This document shows, in pieces, positions 14,470 to 21,971 of a stretch of 22,024 bases of DNA. This DNA is from Candidatus Blautia equi. Lineage in GTDB: Bacteria > Bacillota > Clostridia > Lachnospirales > Lachnospiraceae. The position numbers were made by a program, and so were the translations under genes. The notes under the pieces are model-generated. The model ran no database searches. It had not been told where the DNA came from and saw only the letters and a list, made by a program, of their open reading frames with translations. The stretch lies in NCBI GenBank assembly GCA_018064695.1, contig JAGHUU010000119.1:1-22024 (forward strand). Reading direction: 5' to 3'. How positions within the stretch are numbered: the first letter of the stretch is position 1; each line of letters opens with the position of its first letter.

Positions 14470-14896
14470 TGTTATCACCGCCTTCTAAGTCCGCACGAGA
14501 AACGATTTTACATTTACATGGTAACTTGTGCATAGCCAGACGTAATGCCTCGCGAGCTACCTCCTCGGATACGCCTGCGATCTCGAACATTACACGACCT
14601 GGTTTAACTACTGCTACCCAGTACTCAAGAGATCCTTTTCCGGAACCCATTCGAGTTTCAGCTGGTTTTGCAGTTACTGGTTTATCTGGGAAAATCTTGA
14701 TCCAAACCTGACCACCACGCTTGATATAACGGGTCATAGCAATACGGGCTGCCTCAATCTGGTTGGATCTGATCCAACATGGCTCAGCTGCAACAAGACC
14801 GAATTCACCATAGTTGATTTTGTTACCGCGAAGGGCTTTTCCTCTCATGGTGCCACGGAACTGTTTACGACGTTTTACTCTCTTTGGCATTAACAT
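14459..14896 (-). CDS. rplP: 50S ribosomal protein L16 (uL16)
   Basis: Positions the A-site tRNA and helps complete the 50S subunit, 145 residues. MLMPKRVKRRKQFRGTMRG, WITSN-like WIRSNQIEAARIAMTRYIKRGGQVWIKIFPDKPVT and RMGSGKGSLEYWVAVVKPG are diagnostic. It lies 2 nt after rpsC and overlaps the start of rpmC; the rpmC ribosome binding site lies in its last codons. Confidence 0.98.
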   Translation of the reverse strand: MLMPKRVKRRKQFRGTMRGKALRGNKINYGEFGLVAAEPCWIRSNQIEAARIAMTRYIKRGGQVWIKIFPDKPVTAKPAETRMGSGKGSLEYWVAVVKPGRVMFEIAGVSEEVAREALRLAMHKLPCKCKIVSRADLEGGDNSEN

Positions 14897-14898
14897 AA

Positions 14899-15555
14899 TT
14901 ATTTATCGCTCCCTTCCTTGTTTCCTTTTGTTGGAAGTACTTCACCGTTGTAGACCCAAGCCTTAACGCCTACTTTACCGTAGGTGGTGTCTGCCTCAGC
15001 GAATCCATAATCGATATCTGCACGAAGTGTCTGAAGCGGGATAGTACCCTCGCTGTAGAACTCGGTACGAGCCATATCAGCACCACCAAGACGTCCGGAT
15101 ACGGAAGTTTTGATACCTTTTGCTCCTGCCTTCATGGTTCTCTGCATGGTGGACTTCATAGCACGTCTGAAGGAGATACGGTTCTCAAGCTGAAGAGCGA
15201 TGTTCTCAGCTACGAGCTGTGCATCACGGTCAGGTCTCTTAACCTCTTTGATGTCCACGATAAGTTTCTTGTCAGTATAAGCTTTCAGCTCAGCTTTTAC
15301 TTTCTCGATCTCTGCGCCGCCTTTACCGATAACGATACCAGGTTTTGCGGTGAAGATGATAACTTTTACTCTGTCAGATGCTCTCTCGATCTCGATCTTA
15401 GCAACACCTGCGCTATAGAGTTTCTTTTTAAGGAATGTTCTGATATTGTAGTCTTCTGCCAGATACTCTGCGAAGTTGCCTTCTGCGTACCATCTGGAAT
15501 CCCAATCTTTGATAACACCGACTCTAAGGCCATGTGGGTTAACTTTCTGTCCCAT
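14899..15555 (-). CDS. rpsC: 30S ribosomal protein S3 (uS3)
   Basis: Small-subunit head protein at the mRNA entry, with helicase activity together with S4 and S5. 218 residues. MGQKVNPHGLRVGVIKDWDSRW opens the protein. The KH domain shows PGIVIGKGGAEIEK. The C-terminal domain has GAKGIKTSVSGRLGGADMAR and ADIDYGFAEADTTYGKVGVKAWVY. It is placed between rplV (11 nt) and rplP (2 nt). Confidence 0.98.
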   Translation of the reverse strand: MGQKVNPHGLRVGVIKDWDSRWYAEGNFAEYLAEDYNIRTFLKKKLYSAGVAKIEIERASDRVKVIIFTAKPGIVIGKGGAEIEKVKAELKAYTDKKLIVDIKEVKRPDRDAQLVAENIALQLENRISFRRAMKSTMQRTMKAGAKGIKTSVSGRLGGADMARTEFYSEGTIPLQTLRADIDYGFAEADTTYGKVGVKAWVYNGEVLPTKGNKEGSDK

Positions 15556-15566
15556 GCTTATCCTCC

Positions 15567-15956
15567 TTATTTCTCACCAAGAATAACAGTGATGTGGCTT
15601 GTTCTCTTCTCGATTCTGTAAGCTCTACCCTGTGCTCTTGGCTGAATTCTCTTCATTGTAGGTCCTTTGTTTGCAAAGCACTCTGCAACTACGAGGTTCT
15701 CTGCGCTCATACCGTTGTTGTTCTCAGCGTTTGCAATAGCGGATTCAAGCAGTTTTTTGATTACGCTGGAAGCGTATCTTGGATTGTAGGTAAGGATACC
15801 AAGTGCAGTCTGCACATCTTTGCCGCGGATCGCATCTAATACGAAGCATGCTTTCTGAACAGAAATTCTAGCATAAGATAATTTTGCAGACGGTCTGGTC
15901 TCTCTATTATTCTCATTTCTGGCTCTCTTAATCTGGCTTCTATGTCCTTTTGCCAT
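15567..15956 (-). CDS. rplV: 50S ribosomal protein L22 (uL22)
   Basis: Lines the nascent-chain tunnel, 129 residues. A short basic leader (MAKGHRSQIKRARNENN) precedes the core SYARISVQKACFVLDAIRGKDV, and the tip of the tunnel hairpin is ANKGPTMKRIQPRAQGRAYRIEKRTSHITVIL. The N-terminal leader is slightly longer than in many bacteria but is common in Clostridia. The gap to rpsS is 97 nt and holds a strong hairpin. Confidence 0.97.
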   Translation of the reverse strand: MAKGHRSQIKRARNENNRETRPSAKLSYARISVQKACFVLDAIRGKDVQTALGILTYNPRYASSVIKKLLESAIANAENNNGMSAENLVVAECFANKGPTMKRIQPRAQGRAYRIEKRTSHITVILGEK

Positions 15957-15996
15957 TTTAAAGTGCCTCCTTTCTTCTGATTCGATATCGGGGTAT

Positions 15997-16030
15997 CTGC
16001 CTTGTCATTCCGCTTTGGAATGACAGGCAG
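15997..16030 (-). other. Intercistronic hairpin between rpsS and rplV
   Basis: On the minus strand CTGCC-TGTCATTCC pairs with GGAATGACA-GGCAG, 14 base pairs with one bulge and a 5-nt loop. It is followed by ATACCCCGATATCG, with no U-tract. It is the most stable of the internal hairpins in this operon, apart from the secY-adk palindrome. It could set the relative amounts of upstream and downstream message by protecting or exposing ends. Confidence 0.65.
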
Positions 16031-16053
16031 TCAATTACATTTTAGTTTGTTGA

Positions 16054-16338
16054 TTATCTACGAACGCCGGATTTCTTCTCGTCTTTTCCGTGTCCTCTGT
16101 AGTTTCTGGTTGGTACGAACTCACCAAGTTTGTGGCCTACCATATCCTCAGTAACATATACCGGAACGTGTTTCTTTCCATCATGAACAGCGATTGTATG
16201 TCCTACGAAGGATGGGAAGATAGTAGAACGACGAGACCAGGTTTTGATTACGGATTTGTCATTAGCAGCGTTGAGTGCGTCTACTTTCTTAAGCAGGCTC
16301 GCATCTGCAAATGGTCCTTTTTTTAATGAACGTGACAT
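16054..16338 (-). CDS. rpsS: 30S ribosomal protein S19 (uS19)
   Basis: Small-subunit head protein near the A-site finger, 94 residues. MSRSLKKGPFADASLLKKVD, IKTWSRRSTIFPSFVGHTIAVHDGKKHVPVYVTEDMVGHKLGEF and PTRNYRGHGKDEKK are standard. It is 15 nt after rplB, with GGAGG before the ATG. Confidence 0.98.
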   Translation of the reverse strand: MSRSLKKGPFADASLLKKVDALNAANDKSVIKTWSRRSTIFPSFVGHTIAVHDGKKHVPVYVTEDMVGHKLGEFVPTRNYRGHGKDEKKSGVRR

Positions 16339-16353
16339 AGTGAACCTCCTTTA

Positions 16354-17199
16354 TTATTTGGTTAAAGCTTTTCCATCGCGTCTTCTTACGATAAGCTTGT
16401 TGGACTGTTTGTTTTTCTTTCTGGTCTTCAGGCCGAGTGCTGGCTTGCCCCATGGGGTGCTTGGGCCTGGGCGACCGATTGGTGCACGTCCTTCACCACC
16501 ACCGTGTGGATGGTCGTTAGGGTTCATTACGGAACCGCGAACGGTAGGTCTGATACCCATATGACGTTTACGTCCAGCTTTACCAATGTTTACAAGGTTG
16601 TGATCACCATTTCCGATGGTACCTACGGTTGCACGGCAAACGATTGGAACCATTCTCATCTCGCCGGATGGAAGACGAAGGGTTGCATATTTTCCTTCTT
16701 TAGCCATCAGCTGAGCGCCGTTACCAGCGGAACGAACCATCTGTCCGCCTTTTCCAGGATGAAGCTCTACGTTGTGTACCATGGTACCAACTGGGATGAG
16801 CTCGAGTGGTAAGCAGTTACCGATACGAACCTCTGCTTCCGGTCCGTTCATAACTTTCATACCAACTTTAAGTCCTTCTGGAGCAAGGATGTATGCTTTC
16901 TCGCCATCAGCGTAGCTGATAAGAGCGATGTTAGCAGTTCTGTTTGGATCGTACTCAATAGTCTTAACGATAGCCGGAATGCCATCTTTCTTTCTCTTGA
17001 AGTCTACGATTCTGTATTTTTTATGGCTTCCGCCACCGCGATGTCTTACTGTAATTTTACCCTGATTGTTACGACCAGAATTCTTTTTCAGAGAAACTAC
17101 GAGAGATTTCTCAGGAGTGGAGGTGGTGATTTCTGCGAAATCAGAACCGCTCATATTTCTTCTGGAAGGTGTATATGGGTTATATGTCTTAATTCCCAT
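16354..17199 (-). CDS. rplB: 50S ribosomal protein L2 (uL2)
   Basis: Primary 23S binder needed for subunit joining and peptidyl transfer, 281 residues. MGIKTYNPYTPSRRNMSGSDF, NNQGKITVRHRGGGSHKKYRIVDFKR and the conserved His-containing loop NPNDHPHGGGEGRAPIGRPGPSTPWGKPALG are all present and intact. It lies between rplW and rpsS; the 75-nt gap to rplW carries a small hairpin. Confidence 0.98.
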   Translation of the reverse strand: MGIKTYNPYTPSRRNMSGSDFAEITTSTPEKSLVVSLKKNSGRNNQGKITVRHRGGGSHKKYRIVDFKRKKDGIPAIVKTIEYDPNRTANIALISYADGEKAYILAPEGLKVGMKVMNGPEAEVRIGNCLPLELIPVGTMVHNVELHPGKGGQMVRSAGNGAQLMAKEGKYATLRLPSGEMRMVPIVCRATVGTIGNGDHNLVNIGKAGRKRHMGIRPTVRGSVMNPNDHPHGGGEGRAPIGRPGPSTPWGKPALGLKTRKKNKQSNKLIVRRRDGKALTK

Positions 17200-17250
17200 G
17201 ATATTCTCCTTTCGAATTTGTTATCGTGCTTTCGTGCACATAGTCATCTT

Positions 17251-17266
17251 TGAGGCTGCTGCCTCA
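17251..17266 (-). other. Small hairpin between rplW and rplB
   Basis: TGAGGC and GCCTCA form a perfect 6-bp stem with a 4-nt loop in the 75-nt gap. No U-tract follows. On its own this is weak evidence; I list it because similar hairpins occur in several gaps of this operon. Confidence 0.4.
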
Positions 17267-17274
17267 TGTCCGGA

Positions 17275-17574
17275 TTAAAGACCTGCGAAGATCTCGATAT
17301 CCTTGCTGTCCTCGGTAAGAGCTACGATTGCTTTTTTGGTTTTAGCAGTCTTTCCTACTACCAGACCACGACGTTTGTTCTTTCCATCGCAGTTCATGGT
17401 GTTTACGCTCTTAACTTTTGTTCCTTCGAACATTTTCTCTACAGCTTCTTTGATCTGGGCTTTGTTTGCCTCTGGGCTTACCAGGAAGGTGTATTTTTTC
17501 TCGCCCATAGCGTTCATGGATTTCTCAGTAATCACTGGTTTCTGGATTACGTCATAATATTTAAGATCAGCCAT
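17275..17574 (-). CDS. rplW: 50S ribosomal protein L23 (uL23)
   Basis: Exit-site protein that docks trigger factor and SRP, 99 residues. YYDVIQKPVITEKSMNAM, KYTFLVSPEANKAQIKEAVEKMF and VKSVNTMNCDGKNKRRG are family blocks. Its ATG overlaps the rplD stop codon by one base, so translation is probably coupled. The length is normal. Confidence 0.98.
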   Translation of the reverse strand: MADLKYYDVIQKPVITEKSMNAMGEKKYTFLVSPEANKAQIKEAVEKMFEGTKVKSVNTMNCDGKNKRRGLVVGKTAKTKKAIVALTEDSKDIEIFAGL

Positions 17575-18194
17575 TATGCGTATACCTCCTCGATGGTCGC
17601 TACAGCGTCTTTTGTTACAACGAGGGTCTTAGCCTTCATTACATCATAAACGTTGATTGTAGCTGGTGTAGCGGTCTGTACGTCAGCGATGTTTCTTGCG
17701 GAAAGAACTACGTTCTTGTTATCCTCAGCGGTAACTACCAGAGCTTTCTCAGCTTTCAGGTTGCAAAGTACCTGAGCCATAGCTTTGGTCTTAACCTCAG
17801 CAAGTGCAAGGCTGTCAACTACTACAAGTTTATTCTCCTGAACTTTGGAAGTCAGAGCGGACTTAAGAGCTGCTCTTCTTTCTTTCTTGTTCATTTTAAC
17901 TTCATAATCTCTTGGAACTGGAGCAAAGATCATTCCGCCGCCAACCCACTGTGCTGCACGGATGGAACCCTGTCTTGCATGGCCTGTTCCTTTCTGTCTC
18001 CAAGGTTTTCTTCCGCCACCGCTTACTTCAGAACGGGTTTTAGCCTTCTGAGTGCCCTGACGTTTGTTTGCAAGCTGACGAACTACAGCAAGATGAACCA
18101 GATGCTCGTTGATCTCTACACCGAACACTGCATCGTTCAGTTCCATAGTGCCAACTTCTTTGCCTTCCATATTATAAACAGTTACGTTTGCCAT
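17574..18194 (-). CDS. rplD: 50S ribosomal protein L4 (uL4)
   Basis: Early-assembly protein with an extended loop in the nascent-chain tunnel, 206 residues. The loop region KTRSEVSGGGRKPWRQKGTGHARQGSIRAAQWVGGG is intact. In E. coli L4 represses its own operon by acting on the S10 leader. Whether this L4 binds the structured leader upstream of rpsJ is unknown. It follows rplC by 21 nt. Confidence 0.98.
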   Translation of the reverse strand: MANVTVYNMEGKEVGTMELNDAVFGVEINEHLVHLAVVRQLANKRQGTQKAKTRSEVSGGGRKPWRQKGTGHARQGSIRAAQWVGGGMIFAPVPRDYEVKMNKKERRAALKSALTSKVQENKLVVVDSLALAEVKTKAMAQVLCNLKAEKALVVTAEDNKNVVLSARNIADVQTATPATINVYDVMKAKTLVVTKDAVATIEEVYA

Positions 18195-18215
18195 TTCTGA
18201 TGCTCCTCCTTTCTA

Positions 18216-18848
18216 TTATAAGGACTTTACTGTCTCTTTGATGGTAACCAGAGATTTCTTAGGTCCTGGAACAGCACCTTTAACTAACAGTAAGTTGTTT
18301 TCTGTATCTACGCGTACGATCTCAAGGTTCTGCACAGTTACCTGAACATTTCCCATGTGTCCTGGCATGTGTTTGCCCTTAAATACACGGGATGGATCGG
18401 AACAAGCACCGTTAGAACCTGCATGACGATGGTATTTGGAACCGTGAGCCATAGGTCCTCTGGACTGTCCGTGTCTCTTGATCGCGCCCTGGAAACCTTT
18501 ACCTTTGGAGATTGCGGTTGCATCAACTTTCTCTCCTGCAGCAAAGATGTCTGCTTTAATTTCCTGTCCTACTGCATACTCAGCTGCGTTCTCGAATCTG
18601 AACTCTCTTACGAATCTCTTTACAGGAACGCCTGCTTTTTTGAAGTGACCGGTTTCTGGTTCGTTAACCAGTTTCTCTCTGATGTCGCCAAAGCCAACCT
18701 GTACTGCCTCGTAGCCGTCGTTCTCCTGGGTTTTAACCTGAACTACGGTACATGGACCTGCCTGAAGTACAGTTACTGGGATGAGCATTCCGTCTTCATT
18801 GAAGACCTGAGTCATACCAACTTTGGTAGCTAAGATAGCTTTCTTCAT
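18216..18848 (-). CDS. rplC: 50S ribosomal protein L3 (uL3)
   Basis: Early 23S-binding protein close to the peptidyl transferase centre, 210 residues. MKKAILATKVGMTQVFNEDG, the central KGKGFQGAIKRHGQSRGPMAHGSKYHR and GHMGNVQVTVQNLEIVRVD are diagnostic. It starts 90 nt after rpsJ, across a gap with an inverted repeat TAATGC/GCATTA at 18905-18921. SD AAGGAGGAA is present. Confidence 0.98.
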   Translation of the reverse strand: MKKAILATKVGMTQVFNEDGMLIPVTVLQAGPCTVVQVKTQENDGYEAVQVGFGDIREKLVNEPETGHFKKAGVPVKRFVREFRFENAAEYAVGQEIKADIFAAGEKVDATAISKGKGFQGAIKRHGQSRGPMAHGSKYHRHAGSNGACSDPSRVFKGKHMPGHMGNVQVTVQNLEIVRVDTENNLLLVKGAVPGPKKSLVTIKETVKSL

Positions 18849-18938
18849 TTTTTCTTCCTCCTTATAGCGGATTACCGATTACCGGCAATCATATAGTAAT
18901 AGCTTAATGCTTAATGCATTACGTTTTTTAAGACCAGC

Positions 18939-19256
18939 TTATTTGGTTTTCATCTTGATGTCGATGTTAACACCTGCTGGCATTTCCAGTCTGGACAGTG
19001 CGTCTACTGTCTTCTGGGTTGGAGCGATGATGTCGATCAGTCTCTTGTGGGTTCTCTGCTCGAACTGCTCTCTGGAATCTTTGTACTTATGAACCGCACG
19101 AAGAATGGTTACAACCTCTCTTTTAGTTGGAAGCGGAACTGGACCGCTAACAGTTGCACCTGTTTTCTTAACAGTGTCGATGATCTTTGCAGCAGAGCTG
19201 TCTACCAGCTGATGCTCATAAGCCTTAAGTGTGATTCTCATTACCTGATTTGCCAT
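18939..19256 (-). CDS. rpsJ: 30S ribosomal protein S10 (uS10)
   Basis: Small-subunit head protein, also NusE in transcription antitermination, 105 residues. ITLKAYEHQLVDSSAAKIIDT, TGATVSGPVPLPTKRE and HKYKDSREQFEQRTHKRLIDI are typical, ending PAGVNIDIKMKTK. It is the first gene of the superoperon, preceded by AGGAGGAG and a structured leader of about 220 nt. Confidence 0.98.
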   Translation of the reverse strand: MANQVMRITLKAYEHQLVDSSAAKIIDTVKKTGATVSGPVPLPTKREVVTILRAVHKYKDSREQFEQRTHKRLIDIIAPTQKTVDALSRLEMPAGVNIDIKMKTK

Positions 19257-19480
19257 AAAAAAAGTCTCCTCCTATTCGTACTCGTTATCAGTACGACAAG
19301 CGGCGACTGTACACATCTCCGTGCGTGTCGGGCCTATGCCTTTCGCGCACCCCATCCCGTGATGGTTTTATTGAACTCTGTACAGTGACTTGTCGTCAGT
19401 TTCCTAACTTGACATTCGCTCCACGGAAAACCTGCCTGGCCGGCAGCAACCTCGCGCTTCATAGCTATCATGTCACAGCA
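19257..19480 (-). ncRNA. Structured 5' leader of the S10 operon
   Basis: Minus-strand RNA from the predicted start to the rpsJ ATG. Domain A is closed by TGACAT/ATGTCA (19470-19475 with 19410-19415) and holds the hairpin CTGCC-GGCCA-GGCAG. Domain B is closed by ACGACAAG/CTTGTCGT (19389-19396 with 19293-19300) stacked on ACTGTACA/TGTACAGT (19379-19386 with 19306-19313). It encloses CCATC-ACGG-GATGG and GTGCG...CGCAC. A small hairpin next to the SD (19276-19281 with 19291-19296) shares bases with the domain B closing helix, so the two exclude each other. This looks like a ribosomal-protein leader, plausibly autoregulatory. The ligand (L4 by analogy with E. coli) is not shown. Confidence 0.75.
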
Positions 19481-19486
19481 GTATTT

Positions 19487-19515
19487 AATATACACTACGC
19501 ATTTACCGATTGCAA
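19487..19515 (-). promoter_or_regulatory. S10 superoperon promoter
   Basis: Minus-strand -35 TTGCAA (19510-19515), 17-bp spacer, -10 TATATT (19487-19492). A/T-rich sequence with A-tracts lies directly upstream and could act as an UP element. The predicted start is near 19480. This agrees with a strong vegetative promoter for a ribosomal operon. Confidence 0.78.
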
Positions 19516-19624
19516 GGGAAATAAAACTTTTATATTGTACTTTTTTAAATACAATTTTGTTTTTCGTTTTTTCCGCTTTTCATCAGAAAAACACGCCTGA
19601 TATCTGAACCTCATGCAGTATAAC

Positions 19625-19656
19625 AAAAAAGCATCTCGATGTCGAGATGCTTTTTT
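19625..19656 (-). terminator. Terminator between the membrane-protein gene and the S10 promoter
   Basis: GCATCTCGA and TCGAGATGC form a perfect 9-bp stem with a 2-nt gap, flanked by A-run and T-run, so it can terminate on either strand. On the minus strand it ends transcription from the whiA side about 55 nt after the membrane-protein stop codon. Confidence 0.92.
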
Positions 19657-19710
19657 TATCTTAAATTAGCACTTTTTTCAATTCGTGTTTTTTATGTATT
19701 GACGTTCTGA

Positions 19711-20712
19711 TCAGTCGCCGATGATGTCGGAATAATCAAACATTGTAACTTCTGTTACGGGATCTTTCAGAACCTCCGGGTCATCCCCGGCTCTTCTGGC
19801 TTTCTCTGCCAGCTGCTCTACTGTGTATTTTGGAATGGCCATTTTTTTGATCTCTGCTGGTTTTGCAGATTTCTGACGAACAGGTTTTGCGGATTTCTTA
19901 ACTGCAGGTGCTTCGTTATCCTCAGCTGTGGTAGCGGCGATCTCTTTCTTTAAGAGCTCGTGTGCCTCGCTGGCTGCGAACTGTGCGTTGTCGCTTGCGG
20001 ATACTTTGTTTTCCTGCTCATCGTCGCCCTCAAGTTCGTCCTCGAATACTTCTCCTACGAAGCCGCCGGTCTTGATGATGTTCTTGTTTTTGCGTTCCTG
20101 TTTTTTCTTTTCTTTTGCTTCCTTCAGAAGACGTTTGTCTTCTTCTTTCATACGTTTTTCGCGTTCTTTTTCTTCTCTTCGAAGTTCTTTTTCGCTTTTA
20201 ACGTATACTTCGTCGTCTTCCTCGCCCTCTGGGGTTTCAGGTTCTTTCTTCCAGAGCTCTGCCAGAACAAAGAGGATGATGAGAACTACCACAAGGAGTG
20301 CCAGGATGATGAGGCCTTCCATGCTCTTGGTAGCTACCTGTAAGTATCCTAACATACCTACTGTGATGACTACCTTTGGAACGTAGTTCTTAAATGCTAC
20401 GGTTAATGTTTCAGATCCGGAAATGGTTGGGTCTGCAACAGTACCGGTTCTCTCTTCGAGATTTTTGGATACGATGTTATAACGATAGGTTTTTCCGTCT
20501 TCCTCTACGAGGATCTTGGTTCCCACGGCCACTTCTTCTGTTTTTACCGGAATCGCATAGGTGACGGATCCCATAGGAAGGTTGGTCTTGATCTCCGGAT
20601 CATCCATTACAACGGTCGTAATGCCGAAGAACGGCGGAACCATGATGGCTGCTATGCAGGCCACGGTACATATTACAACAAGATGTACGATAAATTTTAA
20701 AAATCTGGACAT
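19711..20712 (-). CDS. Two-pass membrane protein with a signal-peptidase-like, apparently non-catalytic outer domain and charged cytoplasmic tail
   Basis: 333 residues. TM1 is about 6-27. An outer domain covers about 28-132. TM2 is about 133-153. A highly charged cytoplasmic tail follows, with a Lys/Glu-rich coiled-coil stretch at about 172-208. The outer domain recalls archaeal/SipW-type signal peptidase I: PMGSVTYAIPV, VAVGTKILVEEDGKTYRY, and VPKVVITVGMLGYLQVATKSMEGLIIL resemble the 'GS...v..G', 'GDvI.f', 'HR' and 'vvGkv...P.lGyl...t..G' blocks. However the Ser of GSMxP is absent (VMDDPEIKTN) and the catalytic HR position reads YRY, so peptidase activity is unlikely. The family link is my inference from pattern. 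It follows crh by 63 nt, SD GTGAGGTAG, and ends before a strong terminator. The function is unknown. Confidence 0.75.
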   Translation of the reverse strand: MSRFLKFIVHLVVICTVACIAAIMVPPFFGITTVVMDDPEIKTNLPMGSVTYAIPVKTEEVAVGTKILVEEDGKTYRYNIVSKNLEERTGTVADPTISGSETLTVAFKNYVPKVVITVGMLGYLQVATKSMEGLIILALLVVVLIILFVLAELWKKEPETPEGEEDDEVYVKSEKELRREEKEREKRMKEEDKRLLKEAKEKKKQERKNKNIIKTGGFVGEVFEDELEGDDEQENKVSASDNAQFAASEAHELLKKEIAATTAEDNEAPAVKKSAKPVRQKSAKPAEIKKMAIPKYTVEQLAEKARRAGDDPEVLKDPVTEVTMFDYSDIIGD

Positions 20713-20775
20713 GGGTTACTACCTCACTTTGTTATTTACTTTCCCCTTTTAATACCGGAATGGTATTGGATGCGA

Positions 20776-21030
20776 TTACATGTTGCCGAGATATTTCTCA
20801 ATGCTGGCCATGGCTTCGGCCTCATCCTCACCGTTTGCGGAGACGATGATCTCTTCACCGGCGTCAAGGCCGAGGGTCATCATTCCCATGATGCTTTTTG
20901 CGTTTACTTTCTTTTTGCCGACTTCCACATGAATGTCGCTGTCAAACTGGCTGGCAACCTGAACAAGCTGAGCAACCGGACGGGCTTCCAGACCGGTGGC
21001 CAGGTTAATGATAATTGGTTTCTTAATCAT
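20776..21030 (-). CDS. crh: Crh-like HPr paralogue with Glu at position 15
   Basis: 84-residue HPr-fold protein. In HPr, His15 accepts phosphate from enzyme I and Ser46 is phosphorylated by HPr kinase. Here the segment reads GLEARP with Glu15 in place of His, while Ser46 (KSIMGMM) is kept. That is the hallmark of Crh, a regulator of carbon catabolite repression and of other targets, which has Gln15 in Bacillus subtilis. The whiA-crh order is the same as in Bacillus. The start overlaps the whiA stop as ATGA, and its ribosome binding site lies in the whiA 3' end, suggesting coupling. It cannot act as a normal PTS phosphocarrier. Crh naming is by residue pattern plus context. Confidence 0.85.
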   Translation of the reverse strand: MIKKPIIINLATGLEARPVAQLVQVASQFDSDIHVEVGKKKVNAKSIMGMMTLGLDAGEEIIVSANGEDEAEAMASIEKYLGNM

Positions 21031-21971
21031 AATAGATCCTCCTCGTTTCTCCTCAGTTCTTCGGCGATCTGGCTCAGTTTGCGGAGCCGGTGATTGACGC
21101 CGGATTTTCCAACCTGGGGAGTTAACATCATTCCTAATTCTTTCAAAGCAGCTTCAGGATATTGTAATCGGAGTTCGGCAACTTCTGCCAGTCCCTCACT
21201 CAGACTGTCGAATCCTATACGATCTCTGATCAGTTCGATATCCGTTTTCTGTTTTACGGCGGCTTCCACCGTTTTACTGATGTTTGCAGCTTCGCAGTTT
21301 ACCTTGCGGTTGATGGAGTTTTTGATTTCTTTTACGATCCGGATGTTTTCCAGATTCATAAGGGAGTTGCCGGCCTCCATAACTGCCAGTAGATCGACGA
21401 TCTGCGCGCCCTCCTTCACATAGACCACATATGATTTCTTGCGCTGCACGATCTTGGCATCGATATCAAAGCTGCGTATAACCGACTGCAGCTGCCGGGC
21501 TTTGGTTTCCTCAGGACTCACAATTTCGAAATGGTAGGATTTCTCCGGATCGCTCATGGAGCCTGCGGCTAAGAAAGCGCCGCGGATGAATGCGCGTTTA
21601 CAGCAGGCGTTTTGTATGGCCAGTGTGTTTGCAAGGGATAGGGTATCCCGGTTTTCATCCTGTTCAAGCTTGGTAGCAGAGAGGATCATGGCGATTTCCT
21701 CAGGATCGCGAATCTCCACCTGGTACGTGTAGCCTTTTTTGGCATAGCTGCCCTCTTTTACGGTTATCACTGTCTCTATATTAAAGGTTTTTTGCAGCAA
21801 AGTAAAGTATTTTCTCACAACAGAATCATTTTCCATCTGAAAGCTGAGGGTTCCGTCGGGCTTTATTCTGCCGCAGGCGCAAAGCAGAGAGGAGAGCTCC
21901 GCCGCCTTACAATGCCGCGCCACCCCAATCTGCCTGGAAAGTTCCTCTTTCACCATCCCTGAAAAAGACAT
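21027..21971 (-). CDS. whiA: WhiA sporulation/cell-division DNA-binding regulator
   Basis: 314 residues. The N-terminal part is a LAGLIDADG-endonuclease-like domain (MSFSGMVKEELSRQ at the start; RGAFLAAGSM near 130-139; YHFEIVS near 146-152) without visible nuclease Asp. The C-terminal part is a helix-turn-helix domain near 272-302 (ALKELGMMLTPQVGKSGVNHRLRKL). Actinobacterial WhiA acts in sporulation and division; in Firmicutes it affects division and chromosome segregation. SD AAGGAG lies 10 nt before the ATG. The usual upstream neighbours (yvcK/yvcJ type) would lie outside the window. A TATAAT at 22004-22009 might be a -10 box, but its -35 would fall beyond the edge. Confidence 0.96.
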   Translation of the reverse strand: MSFSGMVKEELSRQIGVARHCKAAELSSLLCACGRIKPDGTLSFQMENDSVVRKYFTLLQKTFNIETVITVKEGSYAKKGYTYQVEIRDPEEIAMILSATKLEQDENRDTLSLANTLAIQNACCKRAFIRGAFLAAGSMSDPEKSYHFEIVSPEETKARQLQSVIRSFDIDAKIVQRKKSYVVYVKEGAQIVDLLAVMEAGNSLMNLENIRIVKEIKNSINRKVNCEAANISKTVEAAVKQKTDIELIRDRIGFDSLSEGLAEVAELRLQYPEAALKELGMMLTPQVGKSGVNHRLRKLSQIAEELRRNEEDLL

